Shown one piece after another: positions 1 through 6,932 of a stretch of 59,257 bases of DNA. Positions within the stretch are counted from its first letter, which is position 1. Each line of letters begins with the position of its first letter. The stretch covers positions 1 through 59,257 of the forward strand of contig VAXW01000010.1 of NCBI GenBank assembly GCA_005884115.1, written 5' to 3'. The position numbers were made by a program, and so were the translations under genes. The notes under the pieces are model-generated. The model was given only the letters and a program-made list of their open reading frames with translations, was not told the origin of the DNA and searched no databases. This stretch comes from Actinomycetota bacterium. GTDB lineage: Bacteria > Actinomycetota > Thermoleophilia > Solirubrobacterales > Solirubrobacteraceae.

Positions 1-84
1 CCGCGAGAGCGTGAGCTCGCCGTGCTCGTCGATCACGGCGAGGTGCGAGCGGTTGCGATGTAGATCGATGCCGACAGAATTCAT
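1..84 (-). CDS. IS110-family transposase, N-terminal fragment (runs off window)
   Basis: The reverse strand opens with ATG at 84 and reads MNSVGIDLHRNRSHLAVIDE. This is the characteristic N-terminus of IS110-type (DEDD) transposases, including the first catalytic Asp in the GIDLH motif. A GGAGG ribosome-binding site lies just upstream. Only 28 codons are visible because the gene leaves the window. It sits outside the tRNA-Ser island, next to its left boundary, so a separate insertion sequence borders the island. The gene could be intact beyond the edge. Confidence 0.7.
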   Translation of the reverse strand, partial: MNSVGIDLHRNRSHLAVIDEHGELTLSR

Positions 85-200
85 TCGTGGGCCTCCTGGG
101 GTCCGGGTTTTCGTAGCGCCCGAGGCATATCGCCTCGGGCACCGGATCGCTAGGAGGCCCGCTCCTTCATGGCATCAAGACATCCCGGACACATCACAAA

Positions 201-268
201 GCGGAAGGGGAGGGATTCGAACCCCCGAGACGGCTCAACGCCGCCTAACGGTTTTCAAGACCGCCGCA
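201..268. repeat. Island attachment site, left copy (3' tRNA-Ser fragment)
   Basis: This stretch is identical over 68 bp to 15346-15413 and diverges immediately after the shared CCGCCGCA. It contains the acceptor 3' strand, T arm, variable arm and anticodon arm of tRNA-Ser(UGA) in minus orientation but lacks the 5' half, so it cannot make a tRNA. It is the duplicated core left by site-specific integration. Confidence 0.92.
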
Positions 269-287
269 CCTTGGCAGTGAAGTTCTT

Positions 288-299
288 GATTTGCAGGGA
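288..299 (+). other. Inverted 12-mer flanking attachment core, left
   Basis: GATTTGCAGGGA lies 19 bp inside the left core. Its exact reverse complement lies at 15313-15324, 21 bp inside the right core. In the excised circle the two would flank the core symmetrically, as expected for recombinase or accessory protein sites. The assignment is inference from position and identity. Confidence 0.5.
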
Positions 300-320
300 T
301 CATGCGGCGGCTGAAGCGGC

Positions 321-350
321 TGCGGGAAGCTATATGGGAAAAACGTGCAC
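321..350 (+). other. Putative integrase arm-type site, left end
   Basis: TGCGGGAA, a 6-bp variable part, TGGGAAAAA, 2 bp and TGCAC match 15211-15239 near the other end in the same orientation (22 conserved bases in three blocks). Matching direct repeats on both sides of the core are typical of arm-type sites bound by the N-terminal domain of tyrosine integrases. Confidence 0.5.
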
Positions 351-378
351 AAAGGTGCGTCACGAGCGCGCCCCCACG

Positions 379-1593
379 TCACACGTTCGCGACGTTCTCG
401 GCGCCCGCGGCCCGGCCCTTCGCGGTGGCGGCTTCTTCCTCAAGGAAGCGGTCCAGCATCGCCGCCGCCTGATTCTCGCTGCCGGGCAGGAGGTGGCCGT
501 AGCGGTTCATCGTGATCGTGATCGACGCGTGGCCCATGTACTCGCTGAGCGCCTTTGCGTTGACGCCCGCCGCGATCATCAACGAGGCGAACGTGTGCCG
601 GCACTCGTGAAGGTCGATGGATCGCAGCCCGGCAGACTCCCACATGCGACGCCCCCGTTTCCGGACAGTGGAGTCCTGAAACGGTCGCACTCCGTCGATG
701 CCGAAGACCAAGCCCGCGCTGCGGACCGTTGCCATGCGGTGCTCGACGAGGTGATCGCGCAGCAGGGCCGCGATCGGCACCTTCCGCCTACCGCTTCTGC
801 TCTTGGGCTCGACCGGCCCCTCGCGGTCGTCCCAGCTGCGCGTCACCTCGATGACGCCTGCGGCTAGGTCGACGTTCTCCCAGGTCAGCGCTCTCAGCTC
901 GCCGCGTCGCAGGCCCGCGTAGAGCGCGGTGGCCCACAGCGCGCGCTCGGCGCTGGGGAGCGCATCGAGAAGCGCCGTCGCTTCGCTGGGCGTCGCGACG
1001 CGGTCGCGCCGCGAGCGTACCGCGGGCAGCTCGAGCCCCGTCGTCGGGTTAGCGCCTACCTCGTCGCGCAGCACAGCCCGGCGAAAGATCACGCGGAGCG
1101 GTAGGAGCGTGTTGCGAATGGTGGACGCGTCGCCACTCATCTGCTCGAGCAGGCGCTGGATGTCGGCGCGCCGCACCTCCGTCAGGCGAACCGCGCCGAG
1201 CTCGGGGATGACGCGCAGCCTGAGCGCCTGCTCGTAGCCGCGGATCGTGCTCGGCTTGTAGTGATCGCCAGAGCGCGTGCGGATCGTGCCATCGCGCATG
1301 CCTTCGATCAGCTGCTCGCCGCCGGCTCGCACCGTCGCCGCCGAGCCGACGCGCAGGGCTCCCTTTCGCGCCGCCGCCCGTGCGTCGTCACGCCAGGCCT
1401 TGGCCGCGGCCAGGTCGCCGGGAAACCACTCGCTGCGGATGAGCTTGCGGTCGCGTGCGCTCCAGACACCTGCGCGGTAGGAGGGCGTACAACGGCACCT
1501 CGCGCCCTTCCCCTCGCAGCCGCGCGTGTGGCGCACCTCGATGCCTTCACGCCGCTGCTTTCGGCCGTTGCGATCGAGCTGCATCAGCATCAC
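379..1593 (-). CDS. Tyrosine site-specific integrase of the island
   Basis: This 404-aa protein catalyses excision and integration at tRNA-Ser. The catalytic domain shows the family signature: Arg in AGLRRGELR, the HxxR motif in HECRHTFAS, and the nucleophilic Tyr in MNRYGHL near the C-terminus. The N-terminus is basic and contains clustered Cys residues (RHTRGCEGKGARCRC), consistent with an arm-binding domain, followed by a core-binding (SAM-like) region around residues 110-190. It reads towards the attachment core 110 bp away, the usual arrangement. The start could be either of the first Met residues. The gene follows the Xis-like gene by about 105 bp and may be co-transcribed with it. Confidence 0.93.
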   Translation of the reverse strand: MMLMQLDRNGRKQRREGIEVRHTRGCEGKGARCRCTPSYRAGVWSARDRKLIRSEWFPGDLAAAKAWRDDARAAARKGALRVGSAATVRAGGEQLIEGMRDGTIRTRSGDHYKPSTIRGYEQALRLRVIPELGAVRLTEVRRADIQRLLEQMSGDASTIRNTLLPLRVIFRRAVLRDEVGANPTTGLELPAVRSRRDRVATPSEATALLDALPSAERALWATALYAGLRRGELRALTWENVDLAAGVIEVTRSWDDREGPVEPKSRSGRRKVPIAALLRDHLVEHRMATVRSAGLVFGIDGVRPFQDSTVRKRGRRMWESAGLRSIDLHECRHTFASLMIAAGVNAKALSEYMGHASITITMNRYGHLLPGSENQAAAMLDRFLEEEAATAKGRAAGAENVANV

Positions 1594-1697
1594 CCTCCTG
1601 GTGTCATGCCGGCGAGTTCAGGACGAGCGCTCCCCGGCCGAGTTCGGGACAGCCGACAGCCTACGCTGGAACCACGGACGCAATTGCGCGACGCGGA

Positions 1698-1928
1698 TCA
1701 ACGATCTCCGAGCGGCCGACATGACTGCTCGAGCACAAAGCGCTTGAGCTCACTGAACGGATACAGCCGCAGGCTCCCCATGCGCACGACGCGCACGTGT
1801 GGTGCGACGTGACGGTCAAAGGAGTCATCGCTCATTCCGAGGGAAGCAGCCGCCTCGCGTCTGTTCAGCGCGAGGCGCGGTACTGCCGAGGTCCCGCCCG
1901 TCCTTGGGGGTGTGCTCGGCGCGCTCAC
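1698..1928 (-). CDS. Excisionase-like HTH DNA-binding protein
   Basis: This is a small 76-aa protein with a MerR/Xis-type winged-helix pattern: RREAAASLGMSDDSFDRHV as the helix-turn-helix, then VRVVRMGSLRLYPFSELKRFV as the wing and last helix. Such proteins direct integrases towards excision or act as control factors. It starts with GTG and its start overlaps the stop of the upstream replication gene (GTGA), so the two are translationally coupled. The integrase gene follows downstream. The function is inferred from domain and position. Confidence 0.75.
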   Translation of the reverse strand: MSAPSTPPRTGGTSAVPRLALNRREAAASLGMSDDSFDRHVAPHVRVVRMGSLRLYPFSELKRFVLEQSCRPLGDR

Positions 1929-3256
1929 AGACCCTGCACACCCGCAGGGCGAGCGCCGCTCGTGAGGGCAAAACGGAGGTCAATGGGTGCCACGTTGGTG
2001 TCAGCACCGGCCCCACTCGCGCCAGGTGACGGCGAACGTGGAGGGGCGGCCTGGCGCTGGCCGCTCGGATGGGCAGAGGCAGCAGAGAACGCCGCCGGGA
2101 GGTCATAGACGACCGAGTTCGGCCAGCAGGCGTCCGGCTTCTCGCGTAGGACCGGCGGCAGGGCGGGAGACCGGTCCATCGTCCAGTCTTCGGCATGGAC
2201 GCGGTCACGACTCGTGAAGAGAATCCGCTCTCTCGCCGGGTGGGTGCCCTCGCGCGGGCCGGCGTCCTCACGTCCGTACCAGGCGCTCAGCACGCGGTCG
2301 GCCGTCTCGACCAGGCGGCGCAGCGGCCGCTCGCGCGAGGTGAGGAAGATCACCGTCGGGGGCGAGGCGTGGGTGGCGAAATGTGTCTCGCGCCAGCCTT
2401 CCAGCAGCCACCAGTCGTAGCGGCGCAGCCTGTCGATCTGCTTGTGGGGTCGGTCGGTGCGGTCGTACTCGACCAACACAGCGAAGCGGTCCTCGCCCGA
2501 ACCTCCGATCAGGGTGGCGTCTGGCTCGAGATAGCCGCTTCGGCTCCGGCACCGATAAAAGCGTGTGTCCGGCGACAGCTGTGCGGCCGGCGAGCGCTCG
2601 ACCTTGTCGTGCCCATCGAGGTCGAGCTCGTCGTGGGCGTCCCAGTCGAGCTCGTCGTGCGCATCAATGTCGAAGTCGTCGTGCCGATCCCGATCGATGC
2701 GTCCGCCGCGTGGGCCCCGCCAGGCGATGCGCCCGCTGCGTGGTCCATGCCAGGTGAACGGCATCGTGTCGATCAGCCCGTCGGTGGATGAGCCGCCGGC
2801 ATCGAGGGCGATGCGCAGGATCAGCGCCGAGAGCTGGAGGTCGTGTTCGGTGTAGCTGATGCTCGTGAACGCCGCCGGTTTGTAGCGAGCGTTGCCGTCC
2901 ACGATGTCCTGCGAGGCGAGGGCTTTCCACCCTCGGGTGCTGAGGCGGTAGATCCACTCGGCGCTGCCGATCCTGCGAACCGGGCGAAAGCGATCGAGAA
3001 AGCCGCCGTCGTGCAGAACCTTCAGCCGTCTCTGTGCGGCCCTGGTGCGGGAGGATCCCCAGCCGAGCATCACGAGCTGGCTGGTCAACAGGTAGTTGAC
3101 GTCGAGCAGCCGGGCCATGAGGCGAAGGTCCCGGTCGGTGAGGCACATCATCGGAGGCGCACCCTTGCGCCGTCCAAACTGCACGGAGAGGAGGCCGAGG
3201 TCCTGGCCGGAGAGAGCGGCCCTCTCTGCGAGGCCGGAGCGAGCGGACATGCTCAC
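1925..3256 (-). CDS. Replication-relaxation family protein
   Basis: This 443-aa protein resembles the actinobacterial Replic_Relax family found on plasmids and integrative elements. From about residue 37 (CLTDRDLRLMARLLDVNYLLTS) it has a winged-helix domain. A middle region (EHDLQLSALILRIAL) follows, then a nuclease-like core with EPDATLIGG and VLVEYDRT, resembling restriction-endonuclease-fold acidic residues. Between these lie in-frame 24-bp repeats giving an acidic/His-rich HDELD-type stretch around residues 190-222, unusual for the family. It is the first gene of a leftward operon with the Xis-like protein and integrase. The likely role is initiation or DNA relaxation for the excised element. 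Confidence 0.75.
   Translation of the reverse strand: MSMSARSGLAERAALSGQDLGLLSVQFGRRKGAPPMMCLTDRDLRLMARLLDVNYLLTSQLVMLGWGSSRTRAAQRRLKVLHDGGFLDRFRPVRRIGSAEWIYRLSTRGWKALASQDIVDGNARYKPAAFTSISYTEHDLQLSALILRIALDAGGSSTDGLIDTMPFTWHGPRSGRIAWRGPRGGRIDRDRHDDFDIDAHDELDWDAHDELDLDGHDKVERSPAAQLSPDTRFYRCRSRSGYLEPDATLIGGSGEDRFAVLVEYDRTDRPHKQIDRLRRYDWWLLEGWRETHFATHASPPTVIFLTSRERPLRRLVETADRVLSAWYGREDAGPREGTHPARERILFTSRDRVHAEDWTMDRSPALPPVLREKPDACWPNSVVYDLPAAFSAASAHPSGQRQAAPPRSPSPGASGAGADTNVAPIDLRFALTSGARPAGVQGL
2597..2692. repeat. In-frame 24-bp repeats in the replication gene
   Basis: Four consecutive 24-bp units (2597-2620, 2621-2644, 2645-2668, 2669-2692) vary around GTCGAGCTCGTCGTG. They encode an Asp/His/Glu-rich stretch with the period HDELDxDA. 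The frame is kept because 24 is a multiple of three. Confidence 0.8.
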
Positions 3257-4391
3257 ACCGTCTCCTCTCCACTGCCGACGGCGCCGCCCGGCGCGTGCGC
3301 CTCCCGGCTCGCGTCACTGTGTCGGCGGCTCCCTTCCAGAGCCGCCGACACATCACAGGTCGCGGGCGGCGCACCCGGCTCGAGCACGAGCACCACGAGC
3401 GTTCATAGCTGCCTCATGAGTTGCGCAATGCCCACACCCAGAAAGCCGAGCAAGGTGCTCACTGCGCAAGCCGATTACAGGCCCGGCGCTTGCCAGCGCG
3501 CTCGTCTGCGCCTGACGGGAGCGACGCTCCCCTCCACGGAGTGGATCGCCTAAACGAGCGACCCAACAGCCGCGAAGGAAGCGCCGACACCGCTACCCCT
3601 CGATGCTGCCGTAAGCGCCTCGTCTGACCTGACGGTCCGTGGCTCGACATCGCACCCTCGCTCGCTGTGTCCGTCACCACCGATCCGAACGACCTACCGT
3701 CCACAGTTGCGTCGCCGCCCGAGCGTCTGCCCCCACCAGTCGCCAACTACGACCACCGTGATCCGCCGACCCGCCTGCCCGGCCTGTTCTCGTGATCCGT
3801 CTCTCTCGTACGCCTTCTCGTCTCCGCTGTGCTGCTGCTGCCTGCCCGCTCGCTCCCGCTCTCACGCTCTGCATCTGGCCTCGCCATGAACATCTGTGAT
3901 GTGTTGGTCGAGGAAGGGGGTCCCCGGGTCGAAGCGAAGCGGAGAGTCGGGGACCCCCTTCCTCGATGCCAGTTGCAGAGCCAAATCTCGGGAGCGAGCG
4001 GGCAGCCGGATGGTCGTCTAGGGGGGTCGCTCTGGAGACGAACCGCCTAGCGACCCCCTGAGGACCACCTTGGCGCGTCCGTGAGGCGCCGGTGGAGGGC
4101 GCCGGCGCGGGCTGTAGCCGGAGCCTTCGCCGGCGTAAAGCTCGGCCTTCGGCCGCGCTGCGCGCGCCGCTGTCGCGGCTCCCTTGACCCCGGCGAAGCC
4201 TCCGGCTAAAGAAGCGATCAGGTCGGCTGCGCCGACAACGCGACACGCGAGCGAGATTTGAGCCTGACCGCTGTGCCCCGGTGCCTGGTTCGTGATACCG
4301 ACGCTAGGGGTGAGGGCTGAGCCGGTCGCCCTCTGTCGTTCTTGTCATCGATGACGCCCCGGCAGGCTGTCGCTGTGGACCTGCACGGGAA
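3257..4391. other. Non-coding region with three long inverted repeats (candidate origin)
   Basis: No convincing gene is seen between the replication gene and the toxin gene. Three structures stand out. First, a perfect 17-bp inverted repeat at 3909-3925 / 3949-3965 with a 23-nt loop. Second, an imperfect 21-bp repeat at 4011-4031 / 4049-4068. Third, a 19-bp arm pair (one mismatch) at 4115-4133 / 4190-4208 enclosing smaller hairpins such as CGGCCTTCGGCCG. Being next to the replication-relaxation gene makes this a candidate replication or transfer origin. It could instead hold terminators or a structured RNA. Confidence 0.5.
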
Positions 4392-4763
4392 CTACGGGAT
4401 GAGCGGAAGCGCGCGCACCCGAATGCGATTGGGCTCGAACACAACGACGCTTCCCTCATCGAGCTGCTGCGTGACGGCCTCGACGTTCGCGAGGAGAAGC
4501 GCGGCCTGCTGCTCCGGCCGACGCTCGGCCCCGCGACGAAACAGGATCACTGAGGGCGAGCGCCGATGACCGGCTGCCAAGAGCGATCCAAAGTCGGTGT
4601 CCGCCGACACGAGCACGCGCTCCTCCCGGCTCGCCTGATCGAGCACCTCGCTGTCATTGGCCGCTTGCAGACCGTAGTCACGCACATGGGCCGCGTCGTG
4701 GCCAGCATCGACGAGTGCTCGCGCGACCACGGGCGAGAGCGCGTTGTCGATCAGGAACCTCAC
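4392..4763 (-). CDS. DUF5615 PIN-like toxin
   Basis: This 123-aa protein matches the DUF5615/Mut7-C-like PIN fold: an N-terminal [10 protein letters not shown] with the first acidic residue, then [11 protein letters not shown], and the SADTDFG motif supplying further acidic ligands. Members are predicted metal-dependent ribonucleases of VapC45-like toxin-antitoxin modules. The start ATG overlaps the stop of the DUF433 gene by four bases (ATGA), the usual coupling with antitoxin first. It probably stabilises the island. Confidence 0.85.
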   Translation of the reverse strand: MRFLIDNALSPVVARALVDAGHDAAHVRDYGLQAANDSEVLDQASREERVLVSADTDFGSLLAAGHRRSPSVILFRRGAERRPEQQAALLLANVEAVTQQLDEGSVVVFEPNRIRVRALPLIP

Positions 4764-4990
4764 CCGGCAGGAACGAGCGGAAGCTCACGCTCCCGAACAG
4801 CCTCCGCCGCATAGCGCAGCGCCTCCTCGACGTCCTCGGCCTCGAGGTCTGGATAGGCGGCGAGGATCTCGTCGCGAGCCATCCCGTCGGCGATCATGCC
4901 GACGACCGTTGCGACCGGAACGCGAAGTCCGCGGATGCACGGGACGCCGCCCATCTGGTCTGCTCGCACCGTGATCCTCGTGAACGTCAT
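4760..4990 (-). CDS. DUF433 antitoxin
   Basis: This 76-aa protein matches the DUF433 family: [21 protein letters not shown], then a helical segment [26 protein letters not shown]433 proteins are the antitoxin partners of DUF5615 PIN-like proteins and carry an HTH that usually represses their own promoter. It is the upstream gene of the pair and overlaps the toxin start. Confidence 0.87.
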   Translation of the reverse strand: MTFTRITVRADQMGGVPCIRGLRVPVATVVGMIADGMARDEILAAYPDLEAEDVEEALRYAAEAVRERELPLVPAG

Positions 4991-5137
4991 CGGCTCTCAG
5001 CTTCGCAGGTTCCAGTCGGAGTACGGCCCGGCGGCCTCATCGGGCGCTCGCAGGGGCGCTGCGCGCGATCGAATGCAGCTCTCGGCGGCGGCACATCCCG
5101 CGGAACGCGCGGCACCGCACGGCTCTAGGTTCAGATA

Positions 5138-5150
5138 GTTAACTCAGAAT
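5138..5150. promoter_or_regulatory. Shared operator motif, copy 1
   Basis: GTTAACTCAGAAT lies about 40 bp upstream of the DUF169-like start. On the minus strand it contains TCTGAGTT, which recurs at 5843-5850 and 12046-12053. AGTTAACT at 5137-5144 is itself an 8-bp palindrome. It is probably bound by the HxlR protein encoded nearby. Confidence 0.5.
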
Positions 5151-5189
5151 GGTACGATCGGCCGACCTCCAAGAGGAAAGGCCGGATGC

Positions 5190-5429
5190 ATGACCACGAC
5201 AGCTCTCGTCCAGGAGCTCAGCCGACTCCTCGACCTCGATCATTCCCCGGTGGCCGTGACGTTCCATCGGGAGCTGCGTGCGGAGCTAGGCAGCCGGCCG
5301 GCTCCCGAGCCAGCCGGCTGCTGCTTCTGGGCGAGGGCCGAGAGCGAGCGCGAGCGGTCGCTGGCCGCCGATGCGGTGGTCATCGCCCACGCCGACGCCG
5401 ACATCCGCAAGAACTTCACGCCAGCGTGA
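5190..5429 (+). CDS. Short DUF169-like protein, probably truncated
   Basis: This 79-aa product shows the start of the DUF169 family: LSRLLDLDHSPVAVTF (the conserved PVAV motif) and the Cys-containing CCFWARAE stretch. Full DUF169 proteins are about 240 aa, so roughly the C-terminal two thirds is missing. It has a purine-rich ribosome-binding site (AAGAGGAAAGG), is the first gene after the shared motif, and its TGA overlaps the ATG of the thioesterase (TGATG). It may be a remnant kept to couple translation. Its function is unknown. Confidence 0.5.
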   Translation: MTTTALVQELSRLLDLDHSPVAVTFHRELRAELGSRPAPEPAGCCFWARAESERERSLAADAVVIAHADADIRKNFTPA

Positions 5430-5821
5430 TGTCCCCTCAAGCCAGCGAGCTGATGGATCTGCTCGACATCCAGTTCGAGGAGATCACTGCCACGCGCGTG
5501 AGCGGCTCGGTCGCAGCCGACGAGCGCCACCACCAGCCGTGGGGCATCGTTCACGGGGGGCTCTATACGACCGTCATCGAGACGTTCGCGACCACCGGCG
5601 CCTTTGAGGCGGTCAAGGACCGCGACCAGCAGGCCGTGGGCGTCTCCAACGCGACGGACTTTCTCCGCCCCCACCGCTCGGGCCGGCTGCACGTTCTCGC
5701 GGACCCAATCCAGCAGGGACGAACACAGCAGCTCTGGCAGGTCGAGATCCGCCGCCCCGAGGACGACAAGCTGGTCGCCCGCGGTCAGGTGCGCCTGCAG
5801 AACATCGACGTCGCACGCTAG
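5429..5821 (+). CDS. PaaI-type hotdog thioesterase
   Basis: This is a 130-aa single-hotdog protein. HHQPWGIVHGGLYTTVIET is the signature helix of PaaI-like acyl-CoA thioesterases, with a later SNATDFLRPHRSGRL strand. It would hydrolyse a CoA ester formed in the island pathway or release trapped CoA. The ATG at 5429 was chosen because it overlaps the preceding TGA; an in-frame GTG lies one codon earlier. The HxlR gene follows after about 48 bp. Confidence 0.8.
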   Translation: MSPQASELMDLLDIQFEEITATRVSGSVAADERHHQPWGIVHGGLYTTVIETFATTGAFEAVKDRDQQAVGVSNATDFLRPHRSGRLHVLADPIQQGRTQQLWQVEIRRPEDDKLVARGQVRLQNIDVAR

Positions 5822-5842
5822 AGGAGCTACATACAAAGAAGC

Positions 5843-5850
5843 AACTCAGA
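5843..5850. promoter_or_regulatory. Shared operator motif, copy 2
   Basis: AACTCAGA (reverse complement TCTGAGTT) lies about 20 bp upstream of the HxlR start, a position suited to autoregulation. It is the same octamer as at 5141-5148 and 12046-12053. Confidence 0.45.
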
Positions 5851-5869
5851 CTGCTAGCCTGCAGCCTTG

Positions 5870-6343
5870 ATGGAGCGAACCAACTACGAGGCGAGCAACT
5901 GCTCGATCGCCCGCACGCTGCAGGTCCTGGGCGAGAAGTGGACGCTGCTGATCATCCGCGAGAGCTTCTATGGAGCCACGCGGTTCGAGCAGTTCCACCG
6001 GGTCCTGCAGTGCCCGCGCAACCTGTTGTCCGAGCGTCTCGTTCTCCTCGTCGAGGAGGGAATCCTCGAGCGCTCGCAGTACCGCGAGCCCGGCAGCCGG
6101 GCACGCATGGAGTACCGCTTGACGGACAAGGGCCGTGAGCTGATGCACATCATGCTCGCGTTCATGCAGTGGGGTGACCGCCACAAGGCGGACCCCGAAG
6201 GCCCGCCCGTGGTCGCCCGGCACGCCGCATGCGGCCGCGAGCTGCACGTCACGTTCGCCTGCTCGAAGGGACACATCGTCACCGAGCCCGACGACATCGA
6301 TCTGGTACCCGGTCCCGGCGCCCTCCCACCCGTCCCAGCCTGA
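5870..6343 (+). CDS. HxlR-family transcriptional regulator
   Basis: This 157-aa winged-helix protein has the HxlR hallmarks: CSIARTLQVLGEKWTLLIIR at the N-terminus, RFEQFHRVLQCPRNLLSERL as the recognition helix region, and YRLTDKGREL as the wing. A C-terminal extension (HAACGRELHVTFACSKGH) holds a Cys-His cluster that could sense metal or redox state. HxlR proteins usually respond to aldehydes or reactive electrophiles. It sits inside the catabolic cluster and is the best candidate to bind the shared motif. ATG at 5870 is preferred; a TTG lies one codon upstream. Confidence 0.88.
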   Translation: MERTNYEASNCSIARTLQVLGEKWTLLIIRESFYGATRFEQFHRVLQCPRNLLSERLVLLVEEGILERSQYREPGSRARMEYRLTDKGRELMHIMLAFMQWGDRHKADPEGPPVVARHAACGRELHVTFACSKGHIVTEPDDIDLVPGPGALPPVPA

Positions 6344-6344
6344 G

Positions 6345-6932
6345 ATGAGCGCGCTGCGCGCCCGCATCGAGGTCGCAGCCCTGCAGGCGCTGCTGACGGG
6401 CCTCGGTGTGCTCATGGCACTGGCGAGCCGGCGGTCCGATCGGTTCCGCCGGCAGGTCACGCGCAACCTCCTCATCGAGATCCGCAGCGCCGACGGTGCC
6501 CGCCAGCAGTACCGGCTGCACATGGCGACGCGCCGGCTGACGCTGCCTCGCCGCCCGGCCGCACGCGCCGACTGCACGTTGCTATTCCCGACGGCGCGCG
6601 TCGGGCTGCGCACGCTGGTTTCCCGTCGGGCCGTCGGCAGGCTCGTGCAGGACATGAACTTCGGCGAAACGCGCATCGATGGCAATCCGGCGCTGATGCT
6701 GTGGTTCCACGGACTCACCAGGATCGTCGCCCCGATCGGCTCGACGCTCCGGCCGCGCCGCCCCGCTCCCGTGCCGATCCGCACGCCCGAGCGCGACGCG
6801 ACCTATGCGAGCCGGATCATCCGCGAGCCCGCGGTCCGCGAGCTCAGCCGCGACTGGCCGGAGGCGTGGGTGGCGCGCGAGAAGCTCCTGCAGATCCGCG
6901 CTGCCGCGGGAGAGCGGCTCCCATCCGGATGA
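6345..6932 (+). CDS. SCP2-like sterol/lipid-carrier domain protein
   Basis: This 195-aa protein starts one base after the HxlR stop and ends in a four-base overlap (ATGA) with the next gene, so the three are one operon. A hydrophobic helix near residues 10-25 (ALQALLTGLGVLMALA) is followed by a region resembling SCP2 sterol-carrier folds: an EIRSADGARQQYRLHM strand pair, ADCTLLFP, a helix with VQDMNFGETRIDGNPALMLW. A lipid or terpenoid binding role near the membrane is plausible. Similarity is by pattern only. Confidence 0.55.
   Translation: MSALRARIEVAALQALLTGLGVLMALASRRSDRFRRQVTRNLLIEIRSADGARQQYRLHMATRRLTLPRRPAARADCTLLFPTARVGLRTLVSRRAVGRLVQDMNFGETRIDGNPALMLWFHGLTRIVAPIGSTLRPRRPAPVPIRTPERDATYASRIIREPAVRELSRDWPEAWVAREKLLQIRAAAGERLPSG

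Noticed and set aside
201..268. Left tRNA-Ser copy considered as a functional tRNA
   Set aside because: The 5' half (acceptor 5' strand and D arm) is absent, so no cloverleaf can form.
3674..4246. 190-aa frame in the island's non-coding region
   Set aside because: It is Arg/Gly-rich and low complexity, crosses the inverted repeats, and has no recognisable motif.
4342..4569. Short frame with VAVDLHGN, reminiscent of an IS110 transposase start
   Set aside because: Only about ten residues resemble the family and the frame runs antisense through the toxin gene, so it cannot be supported as an IS remnant.
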